Under the pieces are notes generated by a model. That model was not told where the DNA came from, searched no databases, and saw only the letters and a list, made by a program, of their open reading frames with translations. This document shows positions 17,378-31,316 of a stretch of DNA of 64,000 nt, one piece after another. Numbering within the stretch: position 1 is the stretch's first letter; each line of letters begins with the position of its first letter. The stretch covers positions 1 through 64,000 of the forward strand of contig NZ_ADGX01000035.1 of NCBI RefSeq assembly GCF_000177675.1, written 5' to 3'. This DNA is from Parafrankia sp. EUN1f. GTDB taxonomy: Bacteria; Actinomycetota; Actinomycetes; Frankiales; Frankiaceae. A program made the position numbers and the translations under genes.

Positions 17378-18091
17378 TCAGAGAACCTCCTCACGCACCG
17401 CGACGAAGCACGATTCCCGGACGAGGTCGTCCTCATTGCGGTCGAGGTTCTCGGCGAACCAGGCCATCCGCCGGCGGATGCCGTCGAGGTCGTCGAAGTA
17501 GACCTCGTTCACCGCGTCGTACGCCCAGTCGGCCTCGGCCTCGGCGCCGGTGCCGGTGCCGGTGCCGGCGGTCAGCAGGGGATGGTTCTGGATGTAGGCG
17601 AGCCCGCGGACCTCGGCCGGAATCGGCACCGTGCCGACGACGCCGGCGCGGCTGCGCCACCGGTCGAAGAACTGCGCCAGGGTCAGGTCCGCGGCGCGGC
17701 GGGCGAGCGCCATCTGCTTGAGACCGATGCCGCCGTCGCGGAGCTGGCGCCGGAGCCATTCGTCGCCGCGCATCACATGCTCGTGTGCCACCACGACGCC
17801 GGCGGACTCCAGCTCCACCGCCTCGCCCAGAAGATCGTGCGCAGCCGTGCCGTCGGGCGAGGCCGACCAGGCCTCGAACCGCCGCAGGTGCTCCTCGTCG
17901 GTGAACCACTGCAGCCCGATGCCGTCATGCGGTGCCTCGGGGCTGACCTCGGGCAGCACGGTGCCTGCCGCCAGGCGCAGCGGCCGGGCGGGCGGCGGGG
18001 CAGTCGCCGCGGCGCCGACGGCGGCACGCCAGGCGGTGGCGAACCGGTCCGGCGCGCACGCCCGGGTGACCAACAGGATCCGTTTGATCAC
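17378..18091 (-). CDS. EthD-like dimeric alpha/beta-barrel protein
   Basis: This 237-aa protein has two halves of the ferredoxin-like fold. The first is MIKRILLVTRACAPDRFATAWR with a GIGLQWFTDEEHLRRFEAW strand-helix. The second contains LTLAQFFDRWRSRAGVVG, RGLAYIQNHPLL and VNEVYFDDLDGIRRRMAWF, the usual EthD pattern of a 'W' strand, HPL and a final 'D..E' element. The family includes hydroxylase partners and polyketide-type cyclases. A GTGTGTGAEAEAD stretch, absent from relatives and encoded by a short GGTGCC repeat, sits in a loop between HPLL and the last strand. It is convergent with the ABC ATPase remnant. The function is not known; an oxidative or degradation role is only a guess. Confidence 0.7.
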   Translation of the reverse strand: MIKRILLVTRACAPDRFATAWRAAVGAAATAPPPARPLRLAAGTVLPEVSPEAPHDGIGLQWFTDEEHLRRFEAWSASPDGTAAHDLLGEAVELESAGVVVAHEHVMRGDEWLRRQLRDGGIGLKQMALARRAADLTLAQFFDRWRSRAGVVGTVPIPAEVRGLAYIQNHPLLTAGTGTGTGAEAEADWAYDAVNEVYFDDLDGIRRRMAWFAENLDRNEDDLVRESCFVAVREEVL

Positions 18092-18195
18092 GTGTTCTCC
18101 CTGTCTTCCCGCATGGTCGCGCCTACCCGTCGCCGGTATCTTCAGCCAGGCAGTGGCGGGACGTCCGCCGAAACCGCGAACCGGCGGCCCGAGCC

Positions 18196-18242
18196 GCTGA
18201 GGATCGTGGGCGCCAGAACGACGAACGGCCTCAACTCCTGAG
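18196..18242. repeat. Dispersed hairpin repeat, degenerate copy
   Basis: GCTGAGGATCG, a spacer, AACGACGAACGGCCTCAACT and CCTGAGG keep the arm order of the element (TGAGGAT.. ..ACGAC..CCTCA) with several mismatches. Confidence 0.4.
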
Positions 18243-18330
18243 GCTCGTCCCGTCGGAGTCTGGGATCCATCCGCGTTGGTGTAGCGCGAGCTTCACCTCG
18301 GCGGCCGCGTGCTGGGGATCCTGGCTGAGC

Positions 18331-18380
18331 ATCTGAGGGCCTTCGTCGCTCCAACGACCGAAATCCTCACATCTTGCTCA
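18331..18380. repeat. Dispersed hairpin repeat upstream of cobF
   Basis: ATCTGAGGGCCTTCGTCG, a short loop, then ACGACCGAAATCCTCACAT and CTTGCTCAGCAGC. The right arm is the best match to the family consensus (ACGACCGAAATCCTCA). The left arm has decayed in the centre. It ends 73 nt before the cobF start. Confidence 0.7.
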
Positions 18381-18452
18381 GCAGCAACAGTAGCGGCGGC
18401 AGCGTGGCCGCGGGGGCGGCCGCAGGTGCGCCCTCGGCGCTATCGTCGCCAG

Positions 18453-19265
18453 GTGTCGATTGGTTCTGGCCCAGGTGGGCGCGCTCCCGATGTCCCGGCC
18501 GCGGTGCCCCGGCGGTCGGTGCTGCTGATCGGAATGGGCGTCGGCGACCCGGAGTCGCTCACCTACGAGGCCGGCCGGGCGCTGGCCGGCGTTGACGTCC
18601 TGTTCACGGTCGACAAGGGTGCCGCGAAGGCCGATCTCAACGCGCTGCGGGGCGAGATCTGCGCCCGGTATGCGCGTCCGGGCCTGCGTCTCGTCGAGCT
18701 GACCGAGCCGGAACGCGACCGGGCGCCCGCCGACTACGCGGCGGAGGTGCGCCGCTGGCATGCCGCCCGCGCCGACGTGTGGGCGCGGGCGCTGCTGGCG
18801 GAGCTCGCCGACGGCGACCGGGGCGCGTTCCTGGTGTGGGGCGACCCGGCGCTCTACGACAGCTCGCTGCGGATCCTCGAGGACGTCCGCTCACGCGGGC
18901 TGGTGGACGTCGACGTGACGGTGATCCCCGGCATCTCCAGTGTGCAGGCGCTGGCCGCCCGGCACCGGATCGCACTGAACAGCATCGGCGGGGCGATCCA
19001 CCTCACCACCGGCCGGCGGCTCACCGCGGACGTGGTGGGCCAGGACTCGGTCGTCGTGCTGCTCGACGGCGCGGCGGCCTGGCGGGACGTCCCCGACGCC
19101 GACCAGTGGGACATCTACTGGGGTGCCTACCTGGGCGGGCCCGACGAGATCGCGATCGCCGGCCCGCTCGCCGAGGTCGGCGAGGAGATCGCGGCGGTGA
19201 AGCAGGCCGCCCGGGCCCGCAAGGGCTGGATCATGGACGTCTATCTGCTCCGACGACGGCCTTGA
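18453..19265 (+). CDS. cobF: Precorrin-6A synthase (deacetylating), aerobic cobalamin pathway
   Basis: This 270-aa tetrapyrrole methylase methylates precorrin-5 at C1 and releases acetate to give precorrin-6A, a step specific to the aerobic pathway. Features are the SAM-binding loop VLLIGMGVGDPESLTYEA, DVLFTVDKGAAKADLNALR, the second glycine-rich loop FLVWGDPALYDSSLRI and IPGISSVQALAARHRI. The GTG at 18453 is taken as start since upstream codons fall within the hairpin repeat. The gene stands alone on the plus strand and its last 35 bp overlap the 3' end of the convergent cobIJ, which is unusual. Confidence 0.92.
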   Translation: MSIGSGPGGRAPDVPAAVPRRSVLLIGMGVGDPESLTYEAGRALAGVDVLFTVDKGAAKADLNALRGEICARYARPGLRLVELTEPERDRAPADYAAEVRRWHAARADVWARALLAELADGDRGAFLVWGDPALYDSSLRILEDVRSRGLVDVDVTVIPGISSVQALAARHRIALNSIGGAIHLTTGRRLTADVVGQDSVVVLLDGAAAWRDVPDADQWDIYWGAYLGGPDEIAIAGPLAEVGEEIAAVKQAARARKGWIMDVYLLRRRP

Positions 19266-21051
19266 CCGGGGCCGGCCCCGGGGCTGGGGCAGGGGCCGGC
19301 TCCACGGCCGGAGCGGGCTCTGCCGCCGGAGCGGGCTCTGCGACAGCTGCCGTAGCTGCGGCTGGAGCGGGCTCCGGGGCTGGAGCCGGGGCTGCGGCTG
19401 GAGCCGGTGCCGGCAGGTGGCCGTCGTGGTGGCGTGGGGTGAAGATCAGGCCGGTGTCGGCGTCCCGGCGGGTCCGTGACGAGCCGATGATGAGCAGGGT
19501 GCGCATGTCGACGTGGTCGGCGCTCAGATCCGCGAGCCGGATCACCTCGACGCTCTCGCCGGCGTCCCCGACCGCCCGGCCGACGACGACGGGAGTGTCG
19601 GCGTCCCGGCACTGCGACAGGGTGGCGCGGACCTCGTCGATGTGCGCCCGGCGGGTCTGCGACCCGGGGTTGTAGAGCGCGAGCACCAGGTCGGCCGCGG
19701 CGGCGGCGCGCAGCCGGCGCAGCACCAGCGGCCAGGGCTTGAGCTGGTCGGACAGGGACAGCACGCAGTAGTCGTGGCCGAGCGGCGCGCCGGCCCGGGC
19801 GGCGACGGCGTTCGCCGCCGTCACGCCGGGCAGCACGCGCACGGGCACGTCCCGGTAGCCGTCGGCCCGGGCCTCCAGAACGGCCGACGCCATGGCGAAC
19901 ACCCCCGGATCGCCGGAGGAGACGACCACGACGCGCGCCCCGCGCCGCGCGAGGTCGAGGGCGAAGACCGCGCGTTCCGCCTCGACCCGGTTGTCGCTCG
20001 GGTGGCGGCGCTGGCCCGGTCGGACGGCGACGCGCCGCAGGTAGGTCTGGTAGCCGACGAGGTCGTCGGCCTCCGCCAGGGCGCGGGCCGTCTCGGGGGT
20101 GAGCCAGTCCGCGCCGGCGGGGCCGAGCCCGACGACGGTGACACCGCCGGGCTCGGCGACCCTGACGAGCCTCGGCTCGTCAGGGTCAGCGCTCGCCTCG
20201 GTGCGAGCACCATCCGGCCCGGTGCGGGCAGCGCCGGGCGGGGCCTGCGCGGCCTCGGCGGGGCCAGGCTGCCCGGCCCGGTTCGCCGGTACGAGAACCA
20301 TCGACATGTACGGGACGTCCTCGGCGGCGGCCAGATCACGCAGCGCGACGACGCGCTCGCCGTCCCGGCTGGCGCGGCTGACGAGCAGCGCGCCGTCGAG
20401 CCGACCGGCCTCGGTGAGGCTCCGGCGCACGCCGTCGAGGTCGGCTCGGACCTTCATCAGGGCGAGGCCGTCCCCGGCGGCGGCCAGGTCACGCAGCCGG
20501 TCGGCGGGCATCGTCGCGGGCACGACGGTGAGGGTCTCGTCGCCTGTGGCCAGCGCGACGCCCGCGGCCGCGGCGGTGGCGGACACCGACGTCACCCCGG
20601 GGACGACCACGCACGGGAACCGCGGGGTGAGCCGGCGCTGCATGTGGGTGAAGGAGCTGTAGAGCGTCGGGTCGCCCTCGGCGAGCAGCACGACGTCCCG
20701 GCCCGCGGCCAGGTGCCGGGCGAGCCGGGTGGCGGACTGCTCGTAGAACTCGTCGATCGCGCCCTGGTAGCCGCCGGGATGGACGGTGCCTCCGCGGGTG
20801 ACCGGGTAGACGAGCTCCTCCTCGACGGCGCCGGCCGGCAGGTAGGGGGCCGCGCTCGCGCGGGCCAGCGACCGGCCGGGCCGGGCCGCGTGGAACGCCA
20901 CGACCTGCGCCTGACCGATCAGGCGGGCCGCTTTGACCGTGACGAGCTCCGGGTCTCCCGGGCCGACGCCGACACCGTAGAGGGTGCCGGCGCGCAGGGC
21001 GGGGGTGGCGGTCGCGGGGCTGACGGTCGCGGGGCCGCTGGGTGGGTTCAC
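19231..21051 (-). CDS. cobIJ: CobI-CobJ fusion: precorrin-2 C20- and precorrin-3B C17-methyltransferase
   Basis: This 606-aa protein has two tetrapyrrole methylase domains. The CobI part covers about residues 18-255 ([48 protein letters not shown]). A linker rich in Pro/Ala/Gly follows, then the CobJ part at about 300-540 ([66 protein letters not shown]). It methylates C20 of precorrin-2 and drives C17 methylation with ring contraction of precorrin-3B. The fusion is common in actinobacteria. The C-terminal ~75 residues are a Pro-Ala-Glu repeat ([17 protein letters not shown]) not needed for the fold, ending inside the convergent cobF. The GTG start at 21051 overlaps the cobH stop (GTGA). Confidence 0.93.
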   Translation of the reverse strand: MNPPSGPATVSPATATPALRAGTLYGVGVGPGDPELVTVKAARLIGQAQVVAFHAARPGRSLARASAAPYLPAGAVEEELVYPVTRGGTVHPGGYQGAIDEFYEQSATRLARHLAAGRDVVLLAEGDPTLYSSFTHMQRRLTPRFPCVVVPGVTSVSATAAAAGVALATGDETLTVVPATMPADRLRDLAAAGDGLALMKVRADLDGVRRSLTEAGRLDGALLVSRASRDGERVVALRDLAAAEDVPYMSMVLVPANRAGQPGPAEAAQAPPGAARTGPDGARTEASADPDEPRLVRVAEPGGVTVVGLGPAGADWLTPETARALAEADDLVGYQTYLRRVAVRPGQRRHPSDNRVEAERAVFALDLARRGARVVVVSSGDPGVFAMASAVLEARADGYRDVPVRVLPGVTAANAVAARAGAPLGHDYCVLSLSDQLKPWPLVLRRLRAAAAADLVLALYNPGSQTRRAHIDEVRATLSQCRDADTPVVVGRAVGDAGESVEVIRLADLSADHVDMRTLLIIGSSRTRRDADTGLIFTPRHHDGHLPAPAPAAAPAPAPEPAPAAATAAVAEPAPAAEPAPAVEPAPAPAPGPAPVKAVVGADRRP

Positions 21052-21695
21052 AGTTCCTCCGAGGCGATCGCGTTGACGGCGGCCACCGTCATCGCGCTGC
21101 CGCCGCGGCGACCGTGGACGACGAGGTAGGCGAGTCCGAACGGGTTGTCCGCGAGCGCCTGCTTGGACTCGGCGGCGCCGACGAAGCCGACGGGCAGGCC
21201 CAGGACGGCCGCCGGCCGGGGCGCGCCGGCGCCGATCATCTCGAGCAGGTGAAACAGCGCCGTCGGGGCGTTCCCCACGGCGACGACGGCGCCGGCGAGC
21301 CGATCGCGCCACAGCTCGAGCGCGGCGGCGGACCGGGTGGTGCCGAGCCGGGCGGCCAGGTCCGGGACCCGCTCGTCACCGAGCGCGCAGACGATCTCGT
21401 TGGCGGCGGGAAGCCGCCGGCGGGTGATCCCGCTGGCGACCATCTGCGCGTCGCACAGCACCGGCGCGCCGGCGCGCAGTGCCGCCCGGGCCGCACCGAC
21501 GACATCCGGGCTGGCCTCGACGTCGGCGGGCAGGTCGACCATGCCACAGGCGTGGATCATGCGGACGACGACGTGCTCCAGGTCGGCCGCCAGATGTGCG
21601 AGGTCGGCCTCGGCGCGGATGGTGGCGAACGACTGCCGGTAGATGGCCGCCCCGTCGCGCTCGTAGTGGTACCGGGAATCGGTGCCGGTCTGCAT
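21048..21695 (-). CDS. cobH: Precorrin-8X methylmutase
   Basis: This 215-aa enzyme moves the C11 methyl of precorrin-8X to C12, giving hydrogenobyrinate. The catalytic histidine lies in [12 protein letters not shown]. Other family blocks are [28 protein letters not shown] and [18 protein letters not shown], with the C-terminal [14 protein letters not shown]. The ATG at 21695 overlaps the cobG stop (TGATG) and has GAAGGA 10 nt upstream. An in-frame ATG at 21704 is too close to that site. It is part of the riboswitch-led cob operon. Confidence 0.94.
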   Translation of the reverse strand: MQTGTDSRYHYERDGAAIYRQSFATIRAEADLAHLAADLEHVVVRMIHACGMVDLPADVEASPDVVGAARAALRAGAPVLCDAQMVASGITRRRLPAANEIVCALGDERVPDLAARLGTTRSAAALELWRDRLAGAVVAVGNAPTALFHLLEMIGAGAPRPAAVLGLPVGFVGAAESKQALADNPFGLAYLVVHGRRGGSAMTVAAVNAIASEEL

Positions 21696-23155
21696 CACGG
21701 GCATTCCTTCGGTTCGGTGCCGGTGTCGTCCACGCGGTAGCCGGCGGGGCCGGCGACGACGGCCAGGTGCCGGGAGGCGGGCTGGCCACAGCGTCGCGCG
21801 CAGCCGCTCCAGTGCGCCCGCGGTCCAGCAGCTGTGGGCAGCCCGGGCGGCGCCGCGGCGCCGAGGGGGATGAGCCGGCCCGCGTCGACCGCGCGGGCGG
21901 CGTCGGAGCGTACGTCCGCGAGCGCGCTCGCGCAGCCGGGGCGGCCGGCGCAGGTGGTGACCCGCGTCCACGGTGAGCCGGGGTCGGTGACGAGGCCGAC
22001 GCGCCCCGCGGCGCCGGTGAAGCGGTCCGGGCCGGCGCCGCTCAGGCGGGGCAGGACGACCGACCGCCACGGCGTGACACGCAGCGCCTCACCGGTCGCC
22101 GCGGCCTCGGCCGCGAGGACGTCGGCCCGCGGACGGGTCAGCTGGCCGAGCGGCACGTGGACCGCGGCGGCGTGGAGGCCGTCAGGGCGCTGCCAGACAC
22201 CGCCGTGCCAGGATCGACCAGGCCAGGCACCGACAGGCCAGGCGCCGACGGGCCAAGCGCCCACGGGCCAGGCCCCACTGGGCGAGGTTTCGCCGTGTCG
22301 AGTTGTCCGGGCAGGGGCGGGGCCAGGAGTCGGCCGCGGGGCCTGCGGGCGGCCGGCCCGCAGGGCGGCGGCGAGTTCCCGGCCGCCGTCGGGCAGGTCC
22401 CGGACCCGCCAGACCGGGGGGCAGTCGCCGGCGGCGTGCGCCGCGGTGCGCAGGAACGCCCGCGCGGCCCCGAGCAGCTCCGGGACCACGGCGCAGCGCT
22501 CGACCTCCACCCCGGCCGGCCCGATCCACCAGCCTCCTCGGGCGGTGGGGGCCGCCCACGCGTCCGGGGCGAGGGCCGCGATGTCGCCGGACGCGTCGTC
22601 CAGTCCGAACAGGAACCGGCCCGACAGGCCGGCGAGCTCCGGGTCCGCGCACAGCGCCTGGTCGAGCGCGTGCACGAGCTCCTGGAGCCCCGGGTCCTCG
22701 AGCCCAGGGTTCTGGCCGGTCAGGCCGGTCAGTCCGGTCAGGCCGGCGAAGGGCGCGGCGACGATGTTGCGGACCCGCTCGTGGGTGGCCGAGGGCAGCA
22801 GCCCCAGCTCGGCGACCCGCTCCGCGAGCTCTGCCCGGCGGCCGGCGGGAACGCCGCGCAGCTGGACGTTGCCCCGTGAGGTCAGCTCGACGGCGCCGTG
22901 CTCGCCGAACGACCCGGCGAGCACGGTGAGCGCGAGCAGCACCTCGCCGTCGACGAAGCCGCCGGGCAGCCGGATCCGGGCGAGACCGCCGTCCGCGGCC
23001 TCGTGCAGGATCAGCGCGCCCGGGCAGCGGTCGGCCCTGCCCGGCCGAGCCGGTCGCGCCGCAGGAGCCGGAAGGGCCGGAGCGGCCGGCCGGTCTTGAT
23101 GATCCGGGCGGGCGGGTCGCGCCTCCAGGCCCTGGCGAGCGCATGCGGCGGGCAT
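21695..23155 (-). CDS. cobG: Precorrin-3B synthase (ring-contraction monooxygenase)
   Basis: This 486-aa member of the sulfite/nitrite reductase fold family is the oxygen-using enzyme that makes precorrin-3B, the marker of the aerobic route. The ferredoxin-like half domain ([37 protein letters not shown]) is followed by the iron-sulfur region with Cys pairs in [16 protein letters not shown] and [12 protein letters not shown], which should bind a [4Fe-4S] cluster. [17 protein letters not shown] repeat (15-bp units near 22217-22275) lies in a loop. The first ~45 residues are Pro/Ala-rich and not conserved, so the true start may be later. The ATG at 23155 directly follows the cobN stop (TAG then ATG). 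Confidence 0.9.
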   Translation of the reverse strand: MPAACARQGLEARPARPDHQDRPAAPALPAPAARPARPGRADRCPGALILHEAADGGLARIRLPGGFVDGEVLLALTVLAGSFGEHGAVELTSRGNVQLRGVPAGRRAELAERVAELGLLPSATHERVRNIVAAPFAGLTGLTGLTGQNPGLEDPGLQELVHALDQALCADPELAGLSGRFLFGLDDASGDIAALAPDAWAAPTARGGWWIGPAGVEVERCAVVPELLGAARAFLRTAAHAAGDCPPVWRVRDLPDGGRELAAALRAGRPQAPRPTPGPAPARTTRHGETSPSGAWPVGAWPVGAWPVGAWPGRSWHGGVWQRPDGLHAAAVHVPLGQLTRPRADVLAAEAAATGEALRVTPWRSVVLPRLSGAGPDRFTGAAGRVGLVTDPGSPWTRVTTCAGRPGCASALADVRSDAARAVDAGRLIPLGAAAPPGLPTAAGPRAHWSGCARRCGQPASRHLAVVAGPAGYRVDDTGTEPKECP

Positions 23156-26916
<3,761 letters not shown>

Positions 26917-26920
<4 letters not shown>

Positions 26921-28494
26921 GGACGGCTCCCCAGGGTTGGCAGGGACGACGACGACAGATGTTCGGCGGAGCCGGCGGCCGGCGGCGCACCGGGCGGGAC
27001 GAACGGAAGGCCCGCCGGCGGACCGTCGGCGAGCAGTGCCCGCAGCGCGCCGGTGTCGAGATGGTCGGCGACGAGATCACCGAGGACGTCCAGGCGGCGC
27101 TCCCGGACCGCGGCGAACGAGATCTCACCGCGGGGCTGCCACGGCGAGCCGGTCCGGGCGGCGACGTCGGTGAGGAACGCCCGGCGGAACCCGTCGTTCT
27201 CGAACGCGCCGTGCCAGGTGGTGCCCCAGACCGCACCGGCCCGGCAGCCGTCGAGGAACGGCTCGCCGCCGTGCACCGTCGCCACCCCGTGGTGGATCTC
27301 GTAGCCGCGCACCGGCTGGCCGTAGGCCACCCCGACGGGCCGGCCGAGGGTCTTGTCCGCCGCGAACCGGACCGTGACCGGCAGCAGCCCGAGGCCGTCA
27401 ATGGCCCCCACTCGGCTCTCCACCTCGTCGACGATCGTCGCGGCGAGCATCTGGTAGCCGCCGCAGACGCCGAGCACTGGCCGCCCGGACGCCGCCCGGC
27501 GGGCCAGCGCGCCGTGCAGCCCGCGCCGGCGCAGCCAGCCCAGGTCGGCCACCGTCGACCGGGTTCCAGGCAGCACCACGAGGTCGGCGGCGTCGAGGTC
27601 CTCGGGCCGGTCCGCGTAGCGCACCGCGACACCGGGCTCGGCGGCGAGTGCGTCCAGATCGGTGAAGTTGCTCAGGAACGGCAGCCGCACCGCTGCCACC
27701 CGCAGCGGCCCGGCCGGGTCTCCCCTGGTCTCGCCCGGCGCGGGCAGGCCGAGTGAGTCCTCGACGTCCAGGTCGAGCCCGTCCTGCCAGGGCAGCACGC
27801 CGAGCACGGGCCGGCCGGTGAGCCCCCGCAGCATGTCCAGCCCCGGTTCGAGCAGCGCCCGCTCGCCACGGAACTTGTTCACGACGAAGCCGGCGACCAG
27901 CGCCTGGTCCGCGGGCTCCAGCAGGGCGAGGGTGCCGTACATAGCGGCGAACACGCCGCCGCGGTCGATGTCGCCGACGACGATCGCCGGCAGGCCGGCC
28001 GCCCGGGCCAGGCCCATGTTCGCGATGTCGTTCGCCCTCAGGTTGATCTCCGCCGGGCTGCCGGCGCCCTCGCACACCACCACGTCGAAGCGGGACCGCA
28101 GGTCGGCCAGGCTGGCGAGCACCTCGGTGAACAAGCGGCCCTTGAGCTCCCGGTAGTCGAGCGCGCCGGTCTCGGCGACCGGCCGTCCCCGCAGCACGAC
28201 CTGGCTGCGGTGCCGGGCACCCGGCTTGAGCAGCACCGGGTTCATCGCCGCCTCCGGTTCGATGCCGGCGGCGGCGGCCTGCATGACCTGGGCGCGGCCG
28301 ATCTCCGCGCCGTCGGCGGTCACCCACGAGTTCAGCGACATGTTCTGGGCCTTGAACGGCGCCACGCGCACGCCCTGGCGGGCGAGGAACCGGCAGATGC
28401 CGGCGGTCACCACCGACTTGCCGGCGTCCGAGGTGGTCCCGGCGACCAGCAGCGCGTTGCCCATCCTGCCCACCCGCCCCGTGCCGCCGGTCAT
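26917..28494 (-). CDS. cobQ: Cobyric acid synthase (amidotransferase)
   Basis: This 525-aa enzyme amidates side chains b, d, e and g of adenosylcobyrinate diamide using glutamine and ATP. The N-terminal dethiobiotin-synthetase-like ATPase has the loop [20 protein letters not shown], the [14 protein letters not shown] motif and [10 protein letters not shown]. The C-terminal class I glutaminase has the nucleophile Cys in [11 protein letters not shown] and a late His in [11 protein letters not shown]. The chosen ATG at 28494 overlaps the cobB stop (ATGA). A Met 11 residues later (MGNALLVAG) would also fit the family. The C-terminus carries a Pro/Ala/Ser tail. Confidence 0.95.
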
Positions 28495-29978
28495 GCCGCG
28501 ACCGCCCGGGCCTGCCGGGCGGCGGCGACGAACCGGGTCGCGGCGCCGGGCATCCCAGCCCAGTGGGTGTGCAGGTAGGAGGCGTGGACGCCGCCGCGGA
28601 CGAAGCCCTCCACGATCTCGGCGCCCGCCGCGTCGCGCCAGCGCCAGGCCGGGGCCGAGTCCCGTACCGTGCCGCCACCGGCCGGTGGGATGGCGGCCGT
28701 GCGGTGGAACTCGTGCCCGCGCACGACCGTGCCCCGCGGCGCGAGCACCGAATCGGTGGCCGCGGCCGCCTCCCGGTAGCCCAGGGTGAGGCGGGGGGTC
28801 ATCGCCGCCGCCACCTCGCCGAGCACCCCGCACATCGGCGCCCCGTCGAGGGCGCTGCTGAGATAGAGGAGCCCGGCGCACTCGGCGGCGACCGGCGCGC
28901 CGGTCGCCGCGAACGCCCGCACCGCGGTTCGCAGGACGGCGTTCGCGGTGAGCGCACCGGCGTGGACCTGCGGGAACCCGCCGCCGATGACCAGCGCCGA
29001 CGTCCCGCCCGGCAGCGCCTCGTCCACGGTGGGATCGAAGGGGGCGACGTCGGCGCCGGCGGCGGTGAGCAGCTCGGGTAGTTCGGTGTAGCCGAACGTG
29101 AAGGCCGGACCACCGGCGACCGCGACCACCGGACGCGGACCGTCGGCAATCGCGCCAGCGCCGCCGATCGCGCCGTCGTCGGCGCCTTCGCCAGCCCCAG
29201 TGCCGTCGCCAGCCCCAGTGCCGTCGCCGGCGCCGGCGAGGGCGGCCCGCGGATCCCAGGGCTCGGCGGGGAGGTCGGGTGCCGTCGCCGCGAGCGCGAG
29301 CAGCGCGTCGAGGTCGAGGTCCGCGGCGGCGACCGCACCGAGCTCGGTCACGACATCCCGGGCGGCCCCGGCTCGCTCGGCGGCCGGTACGAGGCCCAGA
29401 TGACGCGACGGGGTGGCCAAGCTGGCCCGCCGGCGGACCACACCGAGCACCGGCATGGCGATCTCGGCCATCGCCGCGCGCAGGATCTCGGCGTGCCGTG
29501 CGGAGCCGACCTGGTTGAGCACGACACCGCCGATCCGTACCCGGGGGTCGAAGGCGCGGAACCCGTGCACGGTCGCGGCGACGGACCGGCCGGCCGCCCG
29601 TGCGTCGACGACCAGCACGACGGGCGCCGCGAGCAGCGTGGCGACGTGCGCCGTCGAACCGAACCCGGGACGGGTCGCGTGCCCGTCGAACAGGCCCATG
29701 ACGCCCTCGATGACGGCGATGTCGGCTCGTCGCGGGGTCAGTGCGGCGTGCAGGAAAAGCGGGCCGATCCGTTCCTCGCCGACGAGCCAGGGGTCCAGGT
29801 TGCGCCCCGGCCGGCCGGCGGCCAGCGCGTGGTAGCCCGGATCGATGTAGTCCGGGCCGACCTTGTGCGGCGAGACGGCGAGCCCGCGCGCCCGCAGCGC
29901 GGCGAGCAGGCCGGTGGCGATCGACGTCTTGCCGGCGCCGCTGGCCGGCGCGGCCAGCACGATCCGCGGAATTCTCAT
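28491..29978 (-). CDS. cobB: Hydrogenobyrinic/cobyrinic acid a,c-diamide synthase
   Basis: This 495-aa enzyme amidates the a and c side chains. The ATPase part has [22 protein letters not shown] and the [11 protein letters not shown] motif. The C-terminal glutaminase has the nucleophile in [18 protein letters not shown], a [13 protein letters not shown] strand, and HTHWAG near the end. Between the domains (about residues 248-268) is a [20 protein letters not shown] repeat coded by short tandem units, absent from typical CobB. In the aerobic pathway, shown by cobG and cobF here, it acts before cobalt insertion. It starts 7 nt after the cobO stop. Confidence 0.95.
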   Translation of the reverse strand: MRIPRIVLAAPASGAGKTSIATGLLAALRARGLAVSPHKVGPDYIDPGYHALAAGRPGRNLDPWLVGEERIGPLFLHAALTPRRADIAVIEGVMGLFDGHATRPGFGSTAHVATLLAAPVVLVVDARAAGRSVAATVHGFRAFDPRVRIGGVVLNQVGSARHAEILRAAMAEIAMPVLGVVRRRASLATPSRHLGLVPAAERAGAARDVVTELGAVAAADLDLDALLALAATAPDLPAEPWDPRAALAGAGDGTGAGDGTGAGEGADDGAIGGAGAIADGPRPVVAVAGGPAFTFGYTELPELLTAAGADVAPFDPTVDEALPGGTSALVIGGGFPQVHAGALTANAVLRTAVRAFAATGAPVAAECAGLLYLSSALDGAPMCGVLGEVAAAMTPRLTLGYREAAAATDSVLAPRGTVVRGHEFHRTAAIPPAGGGTVRDSAPAWRWRDAAGAEIVEGFVRGGVHASYLHTHWAGMPGAATRFVAAARQARAVAA

Positions 29979-29985
29979 GGCCCGC

Positions 29986-30600
29986 TCACCATTCGATCCC
30001 CCGCTGGCCCTTCTGCCCGGCGTCCATCGGATGCTTCACCTTGGTCATCTCGACGACGAGGTCCGCGGCGGCCACCAGCCGCGGGTGCGCGCGGCGGCCG
30101 GTGATGACGACGTGCTGGAACCCGGGGCGGGCGGCGAGGGCCGCCACGACGTCCTCGACGTCGACCCAGCCCCACTCGATCACGTAGGTGAACTCGTCGA
30201 GCACCAGCAGCCCGTAGGTCTGCGCGGCCAGATCGGCCTTGATCCGCTCCCAGCCCTCGGCGGCGGCCGCCGCGTGGTCGTCGAGCGGCCCACGCTGGGT
30301 CCACGACCAGCCGGAGCCCATCTTGAACCAGTCGACCGGCGCGCCCTGGCCGGTCCGCTCGTGGACCTCGCCGAGCGCCCGCAGCGCGTTCTCCTCCCCC
30401 ACCTTCCACCGGGCGCTCTTGACGAACTGGAACACGCCGATCGGCCAGCCCTGGTTCCAGCCGCGCAGCGCCAGCCCGAAGGCGGCCGTCGACTTCCCCT
30501 TCATCTCACCCGTGTGGACGATCACCAGCGGTCGGTTGCGCCGCTGCCGGGTCGTCAGACCGTCATCGGGGACGCTCGTCACCTGCCCCTGCGGCGCCAT
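29986..30600 (-). CDS. cobO: Cob(I)yrinic acid a,c-diamide adenosyltransferase
   Basis: This 204-aa CobA/CobO/BtuR-family enzyme attaches the 5'-deoxyadenosyl group from ATP to the cobalt corrinoid. The modified P-loop HTGEMKGKSTAAFGLALR is near residue 31, followed by VGVFQF-like strand GVFQFVKSARWKVGEE, GLLVLDEFTYVIEWGWVD and VVITGRRAHPRLVAAADLV. The C-terminus (MDAGQKGQRGIEW) is the usual 'AG.KAQ.GIE.' tail. The ATG at 30600 overlaps the stop of the VWA gene (TGATG). Confidence 0.96.
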   Translation of the reverse strand: MAPQGQVTSVPDDGLTTRQRRNRPLVIVHTGEMKGKSTAAFGLALRGWNQGWPIGVFQFVKSARWKVGEENALRALGEVHERTGQGAPVDWFKMGSGWSWTQRGPLDDHAAAAAEGWERIKADLAAQTYGLLVLDEFTYVIEWGWVDVEDVVAALAARPGFQHVVITGRRAHPRLVAAADLVVEMTKVKHPMDAGQKGQRGIEW

Positions 30601-31316
30601 CAGGCGACGTCCCTCAGCGCACGGACGGTGGCCGCGAGCCCGGCACCGACCGCGGCGCTGTCCAGGCCTGGACTGTCTCCATGACGTCGTCGCCCGTCCG
30701 CTCGTGCGGGCCGGGAGCCAGCCGTGGCCCGGGATGCGGCCCCGGGAGCGAGGCCCGGCGCGGAGCCGGGGGCAGCAAGCTCGGCGAGGCCGAGTAGCGG
30801 GGCGCCCAGCATGCCGGCGAGAGCGCCCGCGAGTCCGAGCCGGACCCGGCCCGTCTCACAGTCGACGACCACCGCCGCGACCCTGCCGCGGACGAGCAGC
30901 TCGGCCGCCGGGCCCGGCGCGGGCCCCGCGGTGTGCCGGCCGTCGGTCAGCACGACGAGCAGCGGCCGGCGGCTCGGATCGCGCAGCTGCTCCCGGGCGA
31001 GGGTGCGGTGCGCGAGCAGCAGGCCGTCGGCGAGCGGGGTGCGCCCACCCGACGGCAGGTCCGCGAGCCGCGCCGCCGCGACGTCGACCGACGACGTGGG
31101 CGGCAGCGCCAGCGCGGCGGCCTCCCCACGGAAGGTGATCAGGCCGATCTTGTCGCGGCGCTGGTAGGCGTCGAGGAGCAGCGAGAGCACCGCCGCCTTG
31201 ACCGCACCCATCCGCGCCCGTGCCGCCATCGAACCGGAGGCGTCGACGACGAACAGGACGAGGTTTCCCTCCCGGCCCTCGCGGCGCGCCTGCCTCAGGT
31301 CGGCCGCCCGCAGCAC
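30600..31316 (-). CDS. VWA (ChlD/CobT-like) part of a putative cobaltochelatase, split from its ATPase
   Basis: This 238-aa protein carries the von Willebrand A domain: [19 protein letters not shown] with the MIDAS DxSx[16 protein letters not shown] and [17 protein letters not shown]. It corresponds to the C-terminal third of the single-chain putative magnesium/cobalt chelatase found in most actinobacteria. The upstream gene ends in the linker of that protein, and the two frames overlap by 22 nt at 31295-31316 with continuous homology across a -1 shift (PG then [18 protein letters not shown]). The GTG at 31316 would allow independent initiation. Either the gene is naturally split and coupled, or a frameshift (or sequencing error) broke it. 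With CobN and the ATPase it should form the chelatase. Confidence 0.85.
   Translation of the reverse strand: MLRAADLRQARREGREGNLVLFVVDASGSMAARARMGAVKAAVLSLLLDAYQRRDKIGLITFRGEAAALALPPTSSVDVAAARLADLPSGGRTPLADGLLLAHRTLAREQLRDPSRRPLLVVLTDGRHTAGPAPGPAAELLVRGRVAAVVVDCETGRVRLGLAGALAGMLGAPLLGLAELAAPGSAPGLAPGAASRATAGSRPARADGRRRHGDSPGLDSAAVGAGLAATVRALRDVA

Larger units (their letters stand above)
18092..18452. other. Divergent upstream region of the EthD-like gene and cobF
   Basis: This is a 361-bp non-coding stretch containing two copies of the dispersed hairpin repeat (18196-18242 degenerate, 18331-18380 clear). No cobalamin riboswitch core (CCACTGTGA or a B12 box) was found, so cobF is apparently not riboswitch-controlled, unlike the other cob units. 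Confidence 0.5.
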
